64,000 bases of DNA from Streptomyces sp. NRRL WC-3605. GTDB lineage: Bacteria; Actinomycetota; Actinomycetes; Streptomycetales; Streptomycetaceae. Below, piece after piece: positions 9,389-18,628 of this stretch. A program made the position numbers and the translations under genes. The notes beneath the pieces are model-generated. The model did no database searches and had not been told where the DNA came from. It saw only the letters and a program-made list of their open reading frames with translations. Every line of letters begins with the position of its first letter. The stretch's first letter is position 1. Location: the NCBI RefSeq assembly GCF_001509795.1, contig NZ_LLZN01000050.1:124001-188000 (forward strand), in the 5' to 3' direction.

Positions 9389-10492
9389 ATGGACGGGGGA
9401 CGCCTCACACGCGAGCGGGTCGCCGACGCGGCCGGCGCGGTCGTGGCCGGCGCGATCACGGTGCTCGCCGCCGTCGCCGACGACCGGGCGGCCGTGCTGG
9501 ACCTGGCGCTGATCGTGGCCGGTTCGCTCGCCATCGCCGCGCACCGCACCGCCCCGCGCGCGGTCCTCGCCGTCACCACCGGCTGCCTGCTCGCCGCCGT
9601 CGTGCACGCCGGACCCGCCGCCACGCTGGCCCTGCCCGTCGCCGGCGCCGTCCACACCGCCTCGCGGGCCGGGCACCGGGCCACGGCCGCGGTGGCCGCC
9701 GCCGTCTTCCTCGGCGCCTACGCGGTGACGGGACCGTCGGGATCGGCGCCCGTCCGCGAGACCCTGCTGCTCGCCGGCTGGTTCCTGTGCGCGGTCGTGA
9801 CGGGCCTCGCCGACCGCAACTGGCAGGCGTATCTGCGCCAGACCGAACAGCGCGCCCTGGAGGCCGAACGCACCCGGGAGGAGGCGGCGCTGCGCCGGGC
9901 CGGCGAGGAACGCCTGCGCATCGCACGGGAGTTGCACGACTCCCTCACCCACAGCATCTCGATCGTCAAGCTCCAGGCGGGCGTCGCCGTGCACCTGGCG
10001 CGCAAGCGCGGCGAGGAGGTGCCGCCCGCCCTGCTCGCCATCCAGGAGGCCAGCGGCGAGGCCATGCGCGAACTGCGCGCCACCCTGGAGGTGCTGCGCA
10101 CCGACGAGCCGGCCGGCACCCCCGCGCTGCTCGTGGAGCGGGCCCGGGCCGCCGGTCTCGCGGCCGAGCTGACCGTGTCGGGAGAGGAACGGCCCCTGCC
10201 CGCCCCCGTCGGCCGGACGGCGTACCGGATCGTCCAGGAGGCCCTGACCAACGCGGCACGGCACGCCGGCCCCGCGAAGGTCACCGTCCATCTCGCCTAC
10301 ACCGAAGGGCGGTTGACCGTGCGGGTCGAGGACGACGGCGCCGCCGACCCGTCCCGCCCGCCCGTCCCCGGGATCGGCCTGACCGGTATGCGCGAGCGCG
10401 TCACCGCCCTCGGTGGCACGCTGGAGGCCGCCCCGCGCGAGGAGGGCGGATTCGCGGTGGTGGCCCGGCTGCCGCTGAGGGAGGCGCGATGA
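9389..10492 (+). CDS. NarL-type sensor histidine kinase
   Basis: A 367-residue kinase. Residues about 10-130 contain several hydrophobic segments, consistent with a membrane sensor. A coiled linker (QTEQRALEAERTREEAALRRA) leads to the HisKA_3 phosphoacceptor helix IARELHDSLTHSISIVKLQ. The HATPase_c domain carries EALTNAARHA, VEDDGA and GIGLTGMRERV. The response regulator gene overlaps its stop codon (ATGA), so the pair is translationally coupled. I prefer ATG 9389 to GTG 9380 because TAGGGT sits 7 nt before the ATG, a leaderless arrangement. The signal sensed is unknown. Confidence 0.92.
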   Translation: MDGGRLTRERVADAAGAVVAGAITVLAAVADDRAAVLDLALIVAGSLAIAAHRTAPRAVLAVTTGCLLAAVVHAGPAATLALPVAGAVHTASRAGHRATAAVAAAVFLGAYAVTGPSGSAPVRETLLLAGWFLCAVVTGLADRNWQAYLRQTEQRALEAERTREEAALRRAGEERLRIARELHDSLTHSISIVKLQAGVAVHLARKRGEEVPPALLAIQEASGEAMRELRATLEVLRTDEPAGTPALLVERARAAGLAAELTVSGEERPLPAPVGRTAYRIVQEALTNAARHAGPAKVTVHLAYTEGRLTVRVEDDGAADPSRPPVPGIGLTGMRERVTALGGTLEAAPREEGGFAVVARLPLREAR

Positions 10493-11166
10493 CCGACGGG
10501 GTGATCCGGGTGGCGCTCGTCGACGACCAGGCGCTGATGCGGGCCGGGTTCCGGGCCCTGCTGGACGCCGAGGACGGCATCGAGGTGGTCGGCGAGGCCG
10601 CCGACGGCGCACAGGGACTGGACCTGGTCCGCGCCCAGGTGCCCGACATCGCGCTCGTCGACGTGCAGATGCCGGTGATGAGCGGCATCGAGGCCACCCG
10701 TCACATCGCCGCCGACCCGGCGCTCGCGGCGGTCAGAGTCGTCATCCTCACCAACTACGGCCATGACGCCTACGTCTTCGACGCCCTGCGCGCCGGGGCG
10801 AGCGGCTTCCTGCTGAAGGACACCGAACCGGCCGACCTGCTCCAGGCGATCGACGTCGTCGCACGCGGCGAGGCACTGCTGTCGCCCTCGGTGACCCGAA
10901 CCCTCATCGGCGAGTTCGTCTCCCGGCCGCCCGACCGTGCCACCCCGCCGGGCCTGGAGTCCCTGACCCGCCGCGAACGCGAGGTGACGGCGCTGGCGGC
11001 GCGCGGCCTGACCAACGAGGAGATCGCCGCGCACATGGTGATCAGCCCGTTCACCGCGAAGACCCACATCAGCCGGGCCATGACCAAGCTGGGCGCCCGC
11101 GACCGCGCCCAGCTCGTCGTGTTCGCCTACGAGTCGGGGCTCGTCGCGCCGCGCGGCGCCTCGTGA
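10489..11166 (+). CDS. NarL/FixJ-family response regulator
   Basis: A 225-residue regulator with an N-terminal receiver domain ([18 protein letters not shown], phospho-acceptor Asp58 in [13 protein letters not shown]) and a C-terminal LuxR-type helix-turn-helix ([20 protein letters not shown]). It partners the preceding kinase, with a 4-nt start/stop overlap. The C-terminal 40 bp overlap the end of the meaB gene on the opposite strand, so the two transcripts are convergent and antisense over their ends. Target genes are unknown; the adjacent AhpD-like gene is one candidate. Confidence 0.93.
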   Translation: MTDGVIRVALVDDQALMRAGFRALLDAEDGIEVVGEAADGAQGLDLVRAQVPDIALVDVQMPVMSGIEATRHIAADPALAAVRVVILTNYGHDAYVFDALRAGASGFLLKDTEPADLLQAIDVVARGEALLSPSVTRTLIGEFVSRPPDRATPPGLESLTRREREVTALAARGLTNEEIAAHMVISPFTAKTHISRAMTKLGARDRAQLVVFAYESGLVAPRGAS

Positions 11167-12149
11167 GGTTCCGTGGCCCCCTCGAACGCCGCGAGGATCC
11201 GCTCGGCGGCCAGGGTCGCCGTCAACTCGCCGTCCCTGACCCGCTGTTCCAGCACGGGCGCCAGGGACCGGACCGCCGGGTCCGCGTGCAGGCGGCCCAG
11301 CAGCTCGTCGCGGACCATGGTCCACGTCCAGTCGACCTGCTGGTCGCGCCGCTTCGCGGCCAGCCGGCCCGTGGAGTCCAGCAGCGCCCGGTGCTGCTCC
11401 AGGCGCTCCCACACGGCGTCCAGACCGATCGACTCACGCCCGCTGCAGTGCAGCACGGGCGGCGTCCAGAACGCGTCCTTGCCGTGCATCAGGCGCAGCG
11501 CGCCCGCCAGTTCCCGCGCGGCCGCCCTGGCGTCCCGCTCGTGCGGCCCGTCCGCCTTGTTCACGGCGAGGACGTCGGCCAGCTCCAGCACACCCTTCTT
11601 GATGCCCTGCAGCTGGTCACCGGTGCGGGCCAGCGTCAGCAGCAGGAAGGAGTCGACCATGTTCGCCACGGCCGTCTCCGACTGGCCCACGCCGACCGTC
11701 TCCACGAGCACCACGTCGTAGCCCGCGGCCTCCATCACGACGACGGACTCCCGCGTGGCCTTGGCGACCCCGCCGAGCGTCCCGGCCGTGGGGGAGGGGC
11801 GGATGAAGGCCGCCGGATCGACCGCCAGCCGCTCCATCCGCGTCTTGTCGCCCAGGATCGACCCGCCCGTCCGGCTGGACGACGGGTCGACGGCCAGGAC
11901 CGCCACCCGGTGCCCGAGCCCCGTCAGCATCGTGCCGAACGCGTCGATGAACGTGGACTTGCCGACGCCCGGCACCCCGCTGACCCCGATCCGCCGCGCC
12001 CGCCCGCTGTGCGGCAGCAGCTCGGTCAGCAGCCGCTGGGCCAGCACCCGGTGCTGCGGCCGGGTGGACTCGACGAGGGTGATGGCGCGCGCGACGATCG
12101 CCCGCTTCCCGTCGAGCACGCCCTTCACATACGCGTCGACATCGATCAC
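11127..12149 (-). CDS. meaB: Methylmalonyl-CoA mutase-associated G-protein chaperone MeaB
   Basis: A 340-residue SIMIBI GTPase of the MeaB/ArgK type. The P-loop GVPGVGKS is at residues 58-65, with downstream [36 protein letters not shown] and the guanine-specificity NKAD. MeaB protects AdoCbl-dependent methylmalonyl-CoA mutase and gates cofactor loading and removal. Its GTG start overlaps the mutase large-subunit stop (GTGA), so it is the last gene of the mutA-mutB-meaB operon. The older annotation as a lysine/arginine transport ATPase (ArgK) is superseded for this context. Confidence 0.95.
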   Translation of the reverse strand: MIDVDAYVKGVLDGKRAIVARAITLVESTRPQHRVLAQRLLTELLPHSGRARRIGVSGVPGVGKSTFIDAFGTMLTGLGHRVAVLAVDPSSSRTGGSILGDKTRMERLAVDPAAFIRPSPTAGTLGGVAKATRESVVVMEAAGYDVVLVETVGVGQSETAVANMVDSFLLLTLARTGDQLQGIKKGVLELADVLAVNKADGPHERDARAAARELAGALRLMHGKDAFWTPPVLHCSGRESIGLDAVWERLEQHRALLDSTGRLAAKRRDQQVDWTWTMVRDELLGRLHADPAVRSLAPVLEQRVRDGELTATLAAERILAAFEGATEPHEAPRGATSPDS

Positions 12150-14320
12150 AGCTCGTGCCCGAGTCCGTCCGCCAGCCTCCGCACCAGGTCGTACGCCGCG
12201 TCCGGGATGACCGTGCCGGGCGGGAAGACCGCCGCCGCGCCCATCTCGAGCAGCGTCGCGACGTCCTGCGGCGGGATGACCCCGCCGACCACGATCATGA
12301 TGTCCTCGCGGCCCTCCTCGGCCAGCGCCTCCTTGAGGGCCGGGACGAGGGTGAGGTGCCCGGCCGCCAGCGACGACACCCCGACGATGTGCACGTCCGC
12401 CTCGACCGCCTGCCGGGCGACCTCGGCGGGCGTCTGGAACAGCGGGCCGACGTCGACGTCGAAACCGAGGTCGGCGAACGCGGTCGCGATGACCTTCTGG
12501 CCGCGGTCGTGGCCGTCCTGGCCCATCTTGGCGACCAGGATGCGCGGGCGGCGGCCCTCCGCCTCCTCGAAGTCGGACACGAGGGTGCGGGTGCGGTCCA
12601 CGGCGGGCGACTCCCCGGCTTCGTTGCGGTACACGCCGGTGATGGTACGGATCTGGCTCGCGTGCCGCCCGTACACCTTCTCCAGGGCGTCGGAGATCTC
12701 ACCGACGGTGGCCTTCGCGCGAGCCGCGTCCACCGCCAGCTCCAGCAGGTTGCCCTCGCCGGCGGCGGCCCGGGTGAGCGCGTCCAGCGCGTTCCGGCAG
12801 GCCGTCTCGTCGCGTTCCTCGCGCAGCCGCCGCAGCTTGGCGATCTGCTGGGCGCGCACCGAGGAGTTGTCGACCTTCAGCACGTCGATCTGCTCGTCGC
12901 TGTCGACGCGGTACTTGTTGACGCCGATGACCGGCTGGCGCCCGGAGTCGATGCGCGCCTGGGTGCGGGCCGCCGCCTCCTCGATGCGCAGCTTCGGGAT
13001 GCCGGCGTCGATCGCCTTGGCCATGCCGCCGGCCGCCTCGACCTCCTGGATGTGCTGCCAGGCCCGGCGCGCGAGGTCGTACGTCAGCTTCTCCACGTAG
13101 GCGCTGCCGCCCCACGGGTCGATGACCCGCGTGGTGCCCGACTCCTGCTGGAGCAGCAGCTGGGTGTTGCGGGCGATGCGCGCGGAGAAGTCGGTCGGCA
13201 GGGCCAGCGCCTCGTCGAGCGCGTTGGTGTGCAGCGACTGCGTGTGCCCCTGCGTCGCCGCCATCGCCTCGACGCAGGTGCGCGTCACGTTGTTGAACAC
13301 GTCCTGCGCGGTCAGCGACCAGCCCGACGTCTGCGAATGCGTGCGCAGCGACAGCGACTTGGAGTTCTTCGGGTCGAACTGCCTCACCAGCTTCGCCCAC
13401 AGCAGGCGCGCCGCGCGCAGCTTGGCGACCTCCATGAAGAAGTTCATGCCGATCGCCCAGAAGAACGACAGTCGGGGCGCGAACGCGTCGACGTCCAGGC
13501 CCGCTTCACGTCCGGCCCGGATGTACTCCACGCCGTCCGCGAGCGTGTACGCCAGCTCCAGGTCGGCCGTCGCCCCGGCCTCCTGGATGTGGTAGCCGGA
13601 GATGGAGATCGAGTTGTAGCGGGGCATCCGCTGCGAGGTGTACGCGAAGATGTCGGAGATGATCCGCATCGACGGCTTCGGCGGATAGATGTAGGTGTTG
13701 CGGACCATGAACTCCTTCAGAATGTCGTTCTGAATGGTCCCGGCCAGCTTCTCGGGCGGTACGCCCTGCTCCTCCGCCGCCACGATGTACAGCGCGAGCA
13801 CGGGCAGCACCGCGCCGTTCATCGTCATCGACACGGACATCCTGTCGAGCGGGATCCCGTCGAACAGCTGCCGCATGTCGTAGATCGAGTCGATCGCCAC
13901 ACCCGCCATGCCGACGTCGCCGGTCACGCGCGGGTGGTCGCTGTCGTAGCCGCGGTGCGTCGGCAGGTCGAAGGCGACCGACAGGCCCTTCTGACCGGCC
14001 GCCAGATTGCGCCGGTAGAACGCGTTGGACTCCTCGGCGGTTGAGAAGCCCGCGTACTGGCGGATCGTCCAGGGCTGGTTGACGTACATCGTCGGGTACG
14101 GGCCGCGCAGATACGGCGCCACACCCGGGTAGGTGCCCAGGAAGTCCAGGCCCTCCAGGTCACGCCCGGTGTACAGCGGCTTGACCGCGATGCCCTCGGG
14201 CGTCTCCCACAGCGGCTCGTCCCCGCCGGTGGCCTGCTTGACGGCCGTACGCCACTCGTCGGAGCCGCCCGCCGCGGCCGGGGTCCCCAGTTCGATCCCG
14301 GTGAAGTCGGGGATTCCCAT
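12146..14320 (-). CDS. mutB: Methylmalonyl-CoA mutase, catalytic large subunit
   Basis: A 724-residue AdoCbl-dependent mutase. The N-terminal TIM barrel has [19 protein letters not shown] and [13 protein letters not shown]. The C-terminal cobalamin-binding domain has [13 protein letters not shown], which contains the DxHxxG motif whose histidine ligates cobalt. It interconverts succinyl-CoA and (R)-methylmalonyl-CoA, which can feed propionate metabolism and polyketide extender supply. The ATG overlaps the mutA stop (ATGA), so the subunits are made in a coupled way. The length matches the family. The related ethylmalonyl-CoA mutase is encoded separately at 35914-37956. Confidence 0.97.
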   Translation of the reverse strand: MGIPDFTGIELGTPAAAGGSDEWRTAVKQATGGDEPLWETPEGIAVKPLYTGRDLEGLDFLGTYPGVAPYLRGPYPTMYVNQPWTIRQYAGFSTAEESNAFYRRNLAAGQKGLSVAFDLPTHRGYDSDHPRVTGDVGMAGVAIDSIYDMRQLFDGIPLDRMSVSMTMNGAVLPVLALYIVAAEEQGVPPEKLAGTIQNDILKEFMVRNTYIYPPKPSMRIISDIFAYTSQRMPRYNSISISGYHIQEAGATADLELAYTLADGVEYIRAGREAGLDVDAFAPRLSFFWAIGMNFFMEVAKLRAARLLWAKLVRQFDPKNSKSLSLRTHSQTSGWSLTAQDVFNNVTRTCVEAMAATQGHTQSLHTNALDEALALPTDFSARIARNTQLLLQQESGTTRVIDPWGGSAYVEKLTYDLARRAWQHIQEVEAAGGMAKAIDAGIPKLRIEEAAARTQARIDSGRQPVIGVNKYRVDSDEQIDVLKVDNSSVRAQQIAKLRRLREERDETACRNALDALTRAAAGEGNLLELAVDAARAKATVGEISDALEKVYGRHASQIRTITGVYRNEAGESPAVDRTRTLVSDFEEAEGRRPRILVAKMGQDGHDRGQKVIATAFADLGFDVDVGPLFQTPAEVARQAVEADVHIVGVSSLAAGHLTLVPALKEALAEEGREDIMIVVGGVIPPQDVATLLEMGAAAVFPPGTVIPDAAYDLVRRLADGLGHEL

Positions 14321-16122
14321 CAGGACACTCCCATGCGGTCGAGGGTGGCGGACAGGACGGCGACGGCGTCACAGCCCGCGAAGACATGGCCGTCGACGCC
14401 GGGGTGGTCCCCGGGCCGCCCGGCGAGGAACACCTGCTGGGCACCGGCCGCCTTCAGCCGCCCGGCGGCCTCGGCCGCCTGCTCCTCGTACACGGTGTCG
14501 CTGGAGCACAGGCACGCCTCGGTGGCGCCGCTCTCCTCGAAGGTGCCCTCGGTGACGGGCTCGATGCCACCGGCCTGGAAGAGGTTCGAGGCGAAGGTCA
14601 GGCGCGCGGTGTGCGCGGCGGCCGGGCCGAGCGCGGCCAGGTAGACGCGGGGCCGGGCGCCGGTCGCGGCCAGATGCGCGTCGGACCGGGCGCGCAGCGC
14701 CTCGAACGCCTCGTCGCGCCGCACGCGGGGCAGGCCCCCGGACGGCGGCTCGGGCGCGGGCTCGCGCACCACGGGCTGCTCGGCGAGATTCGGGAACTCG
14801 CTGACACCGGTGACCGGTTCGCGGCGCTTCGCCAGCCTGCCGGTGCGGGTCTCCCAGGTGGCGGCGAGGTCGTCGCGCAGCTGTCCCGAGCGCAGCGCGG
14901 CGGCCTGGCCGCCCGCCCGCTCGATCCGCTGGAAGAACTCCCAGCCCGCGTGGGCCAGTTCGTCGGTCAGCCGCTCCACGTACCAGGAGCCGCCGGCCGG
15001 GTCGATGACCCGGGCGAGGTGGGACTCCTCGATGAGGATGGTCGAGGTGTTGCGGGCGATGCGCCGCGCGAACGCGTCGGGCAGGCCCAGCGCGTGGTCG
15101 AAGGGCAGCACCGTCACCGAGTCGGCGCCGCCGACACCGGCCGCGAGCGTGGCGACCGTGGTGCGCAGCATGTTCACCCACGGGTCGCGGCGCGTCATCA
15201 TCACCGGCGACGTCACGGCGTGCTGCACCTGGGCGGCGGGAGCCCCGGACACCTCGGTCACCCGCGCCCACAGGCGGCGCGCCGCCCGCAGCTTGGCGAT
15301 GGTCAGGAACTGGTCGGCGGTGGCCGCGTAGCGGAACTCCAGCTGGGCGGCGGCCTGTTCGACCGTCAGCCCGGCCTCGGTGAGCTCCCGGAGGTAGGCC
15401 ACACCGGTCGCGAGGGCGGCGCCGAGCTCCTGCGCGGCCGAGCCGCCGGCCTCGTGATACGGCAGGGCGTCCACGGTCAGGGCCCTGAGGCCCGGGTACT
15501 CCTCGGCGCAGCGCCGGGCCAGCGCGGCGGCCGGGGTGAACGGGAGGGACGTGCCGGTGCGGGCCTCGTGGCCGAGCGGGTCGGCGCCGAGGTTGCCGCG
15601 CGCCGCGTCCTTGGCGACGCCGCGCTCCTCGTACAGGGCGAGCAGGGCGTGTGCGGCGGCCTCCGTCTCGGCGCCCGCGTCCAGGACGACCGGGGCGAGG
15701 TCGAGGTAGACGCCGTCGAGGGCGCTGCCGAGCGAGGACACCGGGACGCCGGCCTCGCCGACGACCAGCCAGAGCGAGGTGACGCCGTTCTCCAGGTCCG
15801 CCAGCACCACGCCGTCCGCGGCCGTGGTGTGCCGCTGCCGTACGTCCCAGCCGCCGGCCGTGTTGCCCTCGGGGCGCCCGCCCCGGACGAACGGGGCGAA
15901 GCCGGGCAGGCCGGGGTCGGGCGCGGCGTCGCGCGCGGTGTACAGGGGGCGGGAGCGCATCCCGTCCTCGAGTGCGGTGGACAGGGCGTCCTCGGCAGCC
16001 GTCCCCGACACGTCCTTGCCCGCCTTGCGCAGCACACCTTCCACCAGGTGTTGCCACTGCTCATGGGTTGCGTCAGGGAACTCGGCGGCCAGCGAGAGCC
16101 CGTCGTCAGGCAGGACCGTCAT
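14320..16122 (-). CDS. mutA: Methylmalonyl-CoA mutase, non-catalytic small subunit
   Basis: A 600-residue paralogue of the large subunit that forms the alpha-beta heterodimer. The barrel half is recognisable ([33 protein letters not shown]). The C-terminal cobalamin-domain region reads [18 protein letters not shown] and lacks the DxHxxG cobalt-binding motif, as expected for the inert subunit. It is first in the mutA-mutB-meaB operon. Upstream, TAGCAT lies 6 nt before the ATG, suggesting a leaderless transcript, so the cobalamin riboswitch in the same intergenic region would not be in this mRNA. That riboswitch faces the other way. Confidence 0.94.
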   Translation of the reverse strand: MTVLPDDGLSLAAEFPDATHEQWQHLVEGVLRKAGKDVSGTAAEDALSTALEDGMRSRPLYTARDAAPDPGLPGFAPFVRGGRPEGNTAGGWDVRQRHTTAADGVVLADLENGVTSLWLVVGEAGVPVSSLGSALDGVYLDLAPVVLDAGAETEAAAHALLALYEERGVAKDAARGNLGADPLGHEARTGTSLPFTPAAALARRCAEEYPGLRALTVDALPYHEAGGSAAQELGAALATGVAYLRELTEAGLTVEQAAAQLEFRYAATADQFLTIAKLRAARRLWARVTEVSGAPAAQVQHAVTSPVMMTRRDPWVNMLRTTVATLAAGVGGADSVTVLPFDHALGLPDAFARRIARNTSTILIEESHLARVIDPAGGSWYVERLTDELAHAGWEFFQRIERAGGQAAALRSGQLRDDLAATWETRTGRLAKRREPVTGVSEFPNLAEQPVVREPAPEPPSGGLPRVRRDEAFEALRARSDAHLAATGARPRVYLAALGPAAAHTARLTFASNLFQAGGIEPVTEGTFEESGATEACLCSSDTVYEEQAAEAAGRLKAAGAQQVFLAGRPGDHPGVDGHVFAGCDAVAVLSATLDRMGVS

Positions 16123-16128
16123 GCTCGG

Positions 16129-16134
16129 ATGCTA
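16129..16134 (-). promoter_or_regulatory. Candidate leaderless -10 for mutA
   Basis: On the minus strand TAGCAT is followed by 6 nt and the mutA ATG at 16122. If used, mutA mRNA has no 5' leader. Confidence 0.5.
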
Positions 16135-16267
16135 GGTCAGATCGTCAAAGGAGCAGCAGGGGGCACGGCTGTGACCTTGCCCTCTTCCAGATTGTGACCT
16201 GCGTCTCCGCGTCCCTCCGGGGCCCGCGCGGGCGAGCCGAACGAGCGGCCCCGAGGCCCGACTTGAT

Positions 16268-16430
16268 AGCCTCGCAGGGCTGGTCGCGCCCCTTCTCCGG
16301 GGCCAGGGAATCCGGTGCGAATCCGGAACTGACGCGCAGCGGTGAGGGGGACGGGCGGGGCAGGCACGCCACTGGGAGACCGGGAAGGCGCCCCGCCGGG
16401 ACGAACCCGAGTCCGAAGACCTGCCGGCAC
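16268..16430 (+). promoter_or_regulatory. Cobalamin (B12) riboswitch
   Basis: The conserved core is clear on the plus strand. AGGGAATCCGGTGCGAATCC is at about 16305-16324, with GGAACTGACGCGCAGCGGTGA next. GCCACTGGGAGACCGGGAAGG follows, and the closing region GAGTCCGAAGACCTGCC runs to about 16425. GCAGG near 16274 can pair with CCTGC at 16420-16424 as the closing P1 helix. The 16123-16500 gap is largely this element. It lies 5' of the small [2Fe-2S] protein gene, which it should repress when adenosylcobalamin is abundant; the divergent mutA gene is on the other strand. Confidence 0.93.
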
Positions 16431-16500
16431 CTCCGCGCCCCGGGGCGTGGAGGACGTCCACAGGCCGGCTCCGCGTACGAGCCCCGACCCGAAGGCAGTC

Positions 16501-16920
16501 ATGCCCGTACTCCCGCCCCCGCCGTCGTCCGAGCCGTCGCCCGGTGACCGGCGTCCCCCGGCCGCACCCTGCCGGGTCGTGCTCTGCCGGGACTGCTGCT
16601 GCGGCAGTGCGAAGGTGACCGGTGTCGACCATGAGCGTCAGGCCGCCCGGCTGAGGGAGAGCGTGCCGGTGCGCGTCTCGGACTGCCTCGACGTCTGCGA
16701 CCACGCCAACGTGGTCGTCGTCCAGCCCTCCGCCGCGGCCCGGGCGGCGGGCGCCCGCCCGGTCTGGCTCGGCCTCGTCAACGACCCGGACGCCACCGAG
16801 GACGTCATCGCCTGGGTCCGGGCGGGCGGCCCCGGCGTCGCTCCCTGCCCCGAGATCCTCACCCTCCACACCTTCCCCCCGCCCTCGTCCCGCGCCTCCC
16901 GCGCCTCGGGGAACGGCTGA
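16501..16920 (+). CDS. Small (2Fe-2S) ferredoxin-domain protein under B12 riboswitch control
   Basis: A 139-residue protein with a central thioredoxin-like [2Fe-2S] ferredoxin domain: VVLCRDCCCGSAKVTG, then after about 30 residues VSDCLDVCDHANVVVVQP. The outer cysteines (C...CCC and Cx3C) can supply four cluster ligands. Both termini are Pro/Ser-rich and probably disordered. No signal peptide is seen, so it is probably cytoplasmic. Placement behind a cobalamin riboswitch implies a job in B12 synthesis, cobalt handling or a B12-sparing pathway; the exact role is unknown. The ATG at 16501 lies about 70 nt after the riboswitch core, and its ribosome site is weak (GAAGGC). Confidence 0.85.
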   Translation: MPVLPPPPSSEPSPGDRRPPAAPCRVVLCRDCCCGSAKVTGVDHERQAARLRESVPVRVSDCLDVCDHANVVVVQPSAAARAAGARPVWLGLVNDPDATEDVIAWVRAGGPGVAPCPEILTLHTFPPPSSRASRASGNG

Positions 16921-16950
16921 CCGTCCGCTCGTCGCGGGGAGGGGCTGGGC

Positions 16951-17454
16951 TCAGGCCCCGCCCTTGCGGCGGCGTGAAACGGCCGAGCGGGGCGGGGTCG
17001 CGCGCATGTGGTCGCGTACCGGCCGCAGCAGGCCGGCCAGTGTCCTGACGTCGTCGGGCGAAAGGGGTGCGAACAGCAGCCCGCCGACCACCTCGACATG
17101 TCCGGGCAGCACCTTCGCGAGCAACTCGCGCCCGGCGTCGGTGAGGGTGACGGTGATGCTGCGCTCGTCGTCCGGCGAGGGGGCGCGGACCACCAGACCC
17201 TCCTTCTCGAGCAGGCCGACCTGGTACGTCAGGCCGCTGCGGCTGTAGACGACGCCGTCGGCCAGGTCGGTCATGCGGTGGCTGCCCGTGGGCGCGTCCC
17301 CGAGCCGGGCCAGCAGCTGGAACTGCACATAGCTGAGGCCGCCGCTCTCGCGCAGCTGCTGCTCGACCGCGTGCCGCAGCAGGCTGGTCACCTCGATGAG
17401 GTCGAAATAGGTGCCGAGCTGCACGGGGTCGAGTGACGGCGGCGAATCAGGCAT
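16951..17454 (-). CDS. MarR-family transcriptional regulator
   Basis: A 167-residue winged-helix regulator. The DNA-binding core shows VQFQLLARLGDAPTGSHRMT, LADGVVYSRSGLTYQVGLLE and the wing APSPDDERSITVTLTDAGR. It is divergent from a quinone-oxidoreductase-type gene, and two near-identical palindromes lie between them. That is the usual arrangement for a MarR repressor of itself and its neighbour. A TAGACT -10 lies 6 nt before the ATG, so it may be leaderless. The inducer is unknown; quinones or other electrophiles would fit the partner gene. Confidence 0.93.
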   Translation of the reverse strand: MPDSPPSLDPVQLGTYFDLIEVTSLLRHAVEQQLRESGGLSYVQFQLLARLGDAPTGSHRMTDLADGVVYSRSGLTYQVGLLEKEGLVVRAPSPDDERSITVTLTDAGRELLAKVLPGHVEVVGGLLFAPLSPDDVRTLAGLLRPVRDHMRATPPRSAVSRRRKGGA

Positions 17455-17460
17455 GGCGGG

Positions 17461-17466
17461 AGTCTA
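17461..17466 (-). promoter_or_regulatory. Candidate leaderless -10 for the MarR gene
   Basis: On the minus strand TAGACT precedes the ATG at 17454 by 6 nt. With an 18-nt spacer its -35 would be TTCGAA inside operator site 1. Confidence 0.5.
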
Positions 17467-17480
17467 CTGCGCGCATCCGT

Positions 17481-17538
17481 TTGCTTCGAATTCGAAGTAG
17501 GTGTAGCGTCGACATCAGTTACTTCGAATTCGAAGCAA
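17481..17538. promoter_or_regulatory. Twin MarR-type operators and oxidoreductase promoter
   Basis: Site 1 (17481-17500, TTGCTTCGAATTCGAAGTAG) and site 2 (17519-17538, TTACTTCGAATTCGAAGCAA) share the perfect 14-bp palindrome CTTCGAATTCGAAG. They are arranged as reverse complements of each other, with centres 38 bp apart. A sigma-70-like promoter TTGCTT (17481-17486), 17-nt spacer, TAGCGT (17504-17509) reads toward the oxidoreductase, so its -35 lies in site 1 and site 2 sits just downstream of the start. The MarR -35 would also fall in site 1. One repressor could shut both genes. Regulation is inferred from the layout. Confidence 0.82.
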
Positions 17539-17567
17539 CTTGGATCGCAGCGAAGGTGAGAACCGTG

Positions 17568-18503
17568 ATGAAGGCAGTGCGTTTCCACGAGTACGGCGAC
17601 CCCGGCGTCCTGCGTCACGAGGACGTGGAGCAGCCCGTCCCGGGCCCCGGTGAGGTCCGCGTCCGCGTCGCCGCCACCTCGTTCAACCCCGTCGACGGCA
17701 ACATCCGCGCCGGCTTCATGCAGGGGCCCATCCCGGTGGAGCTGCCCCACACCCCCGGCATCGACGTCGCGGGCACCGTCGACGCGCTGGGCGAGGGAGT
17801 GGACGGCCTCGCGGTCGGCGACGAGGTCATCGGCCTCCTGCCGATGGACGGCACCGGAGCCGCCGCGGAGTACGTCCTCGCTCCGGCCGGAGTCCTGGCG
17901 GCGGCCCCGAAGAGCGTCCCCCTGGCCGACGCCGCCGCGCTGCCGGTGGTGGGACTGACCGCGTACCAGGCCCTGTTCGACCACGGCGGGCTGACGGCCG
18001 GGCAACGGGTGCTGATCAACGGGGCCGGCGGCGCGGTCGGCGGCTACGCCGTGCAGCTGGCGAAGAACGCCGGTGCCCACGTCATCGCCACGGCCGGCCC
18101 GCGCAGCGGCGAGGCGGTCGCCTCCGCGGGAGCCGACGAGGTCGTCGACCACACCGCCACCAGCGTCACCGCGGCGGTGACCGAACCGGTCGACCTCGCT
18201 CTCAACCTCGCACCGGTCGACCCGGCCGAGCTGGCGGCGCTGGTCACCCTGGTCCGTCCCGGCGGGGTCCTCGTGAACACCACCGTGTGGATGCCCGCTC
18301 CGAGCGACGAGGAGCGCGACGTGCGGGGCGTCGACCTGTTCGTCCGCAGCGACACCGGCCAACTGGCGCGGCTGGCCGCGATGATCGACCGCGGCGGACT
18401 GCGCGTCGACGTCGCCGAGCGGGTGCCGCTGGCCGGGCTGCCGGACCTGCACGCACGGGCCGCCGAGGGCGCGGTGCACGGCAAGGTCGTCGTCACCGCG
18501 TGA
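17568..18503 (+). CDS. NADP-dependent quinone oxidoreductase-like MDR protein
   Basis: A 311-residue medium-chain reductase of the zinc-free quinone oxidoreductase type. The N-terminal GroES-like domain starts MKAVRFHEYGDPGVLRHEDV and holds SFNPVDGNIRAGF and HTPGIDVAGTV. The Rossmann domain has LINGAGGAVGGYAVQLAKNAGA. No catalytic zinc cysteines are visible. Such enzymes reduce quinones, alkenals or other electrophiles with NADPH. I start at the ATG 17568, where the conserved family start MKAVRF begins; the frame extends upstream through the operators. It is divergent from the MarR gene, which very probably represses it. Confidence 0.92.
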   Translation: MKAVRFHEYGDPGVLRHEDVEQPVPGPGEVRVRVAATSFNPVDGNIRAGFMQGPIPVELPHTPGIDVAGTVDALGEGVDGLAVGDEVIGLLPMDGTGAAAEYVLAPAGVLAAAPKSVPLADAAALPVVGLTAYQALFDHGGLTAGQRVLINGAGGAVGGYAVQLAKNAGAHVIATAGPRSGEAVASAGADEVVDHTATSVTAAVTEPVDLALNLAPVDPAELAALVTLVRPGGVLVNTTVWMPAPSDEERDVRGVDLFVRSDTGQLARLAAMIDRGGLRVDVAERVPLAGLPDLHARAAEGAVHGKVVVTA

Positions 18504-18628
18504 CGCCCGCCGGCCTCCACACCTTCACGTCACCCTCGCGCCATACCCTCCTGGACGGTTGAACATCGAACTGGTGGTCACGGAAGATCGGACGGACCCG
18601 TCCGCCCGACCGCGAGGTGACGCCCGCC

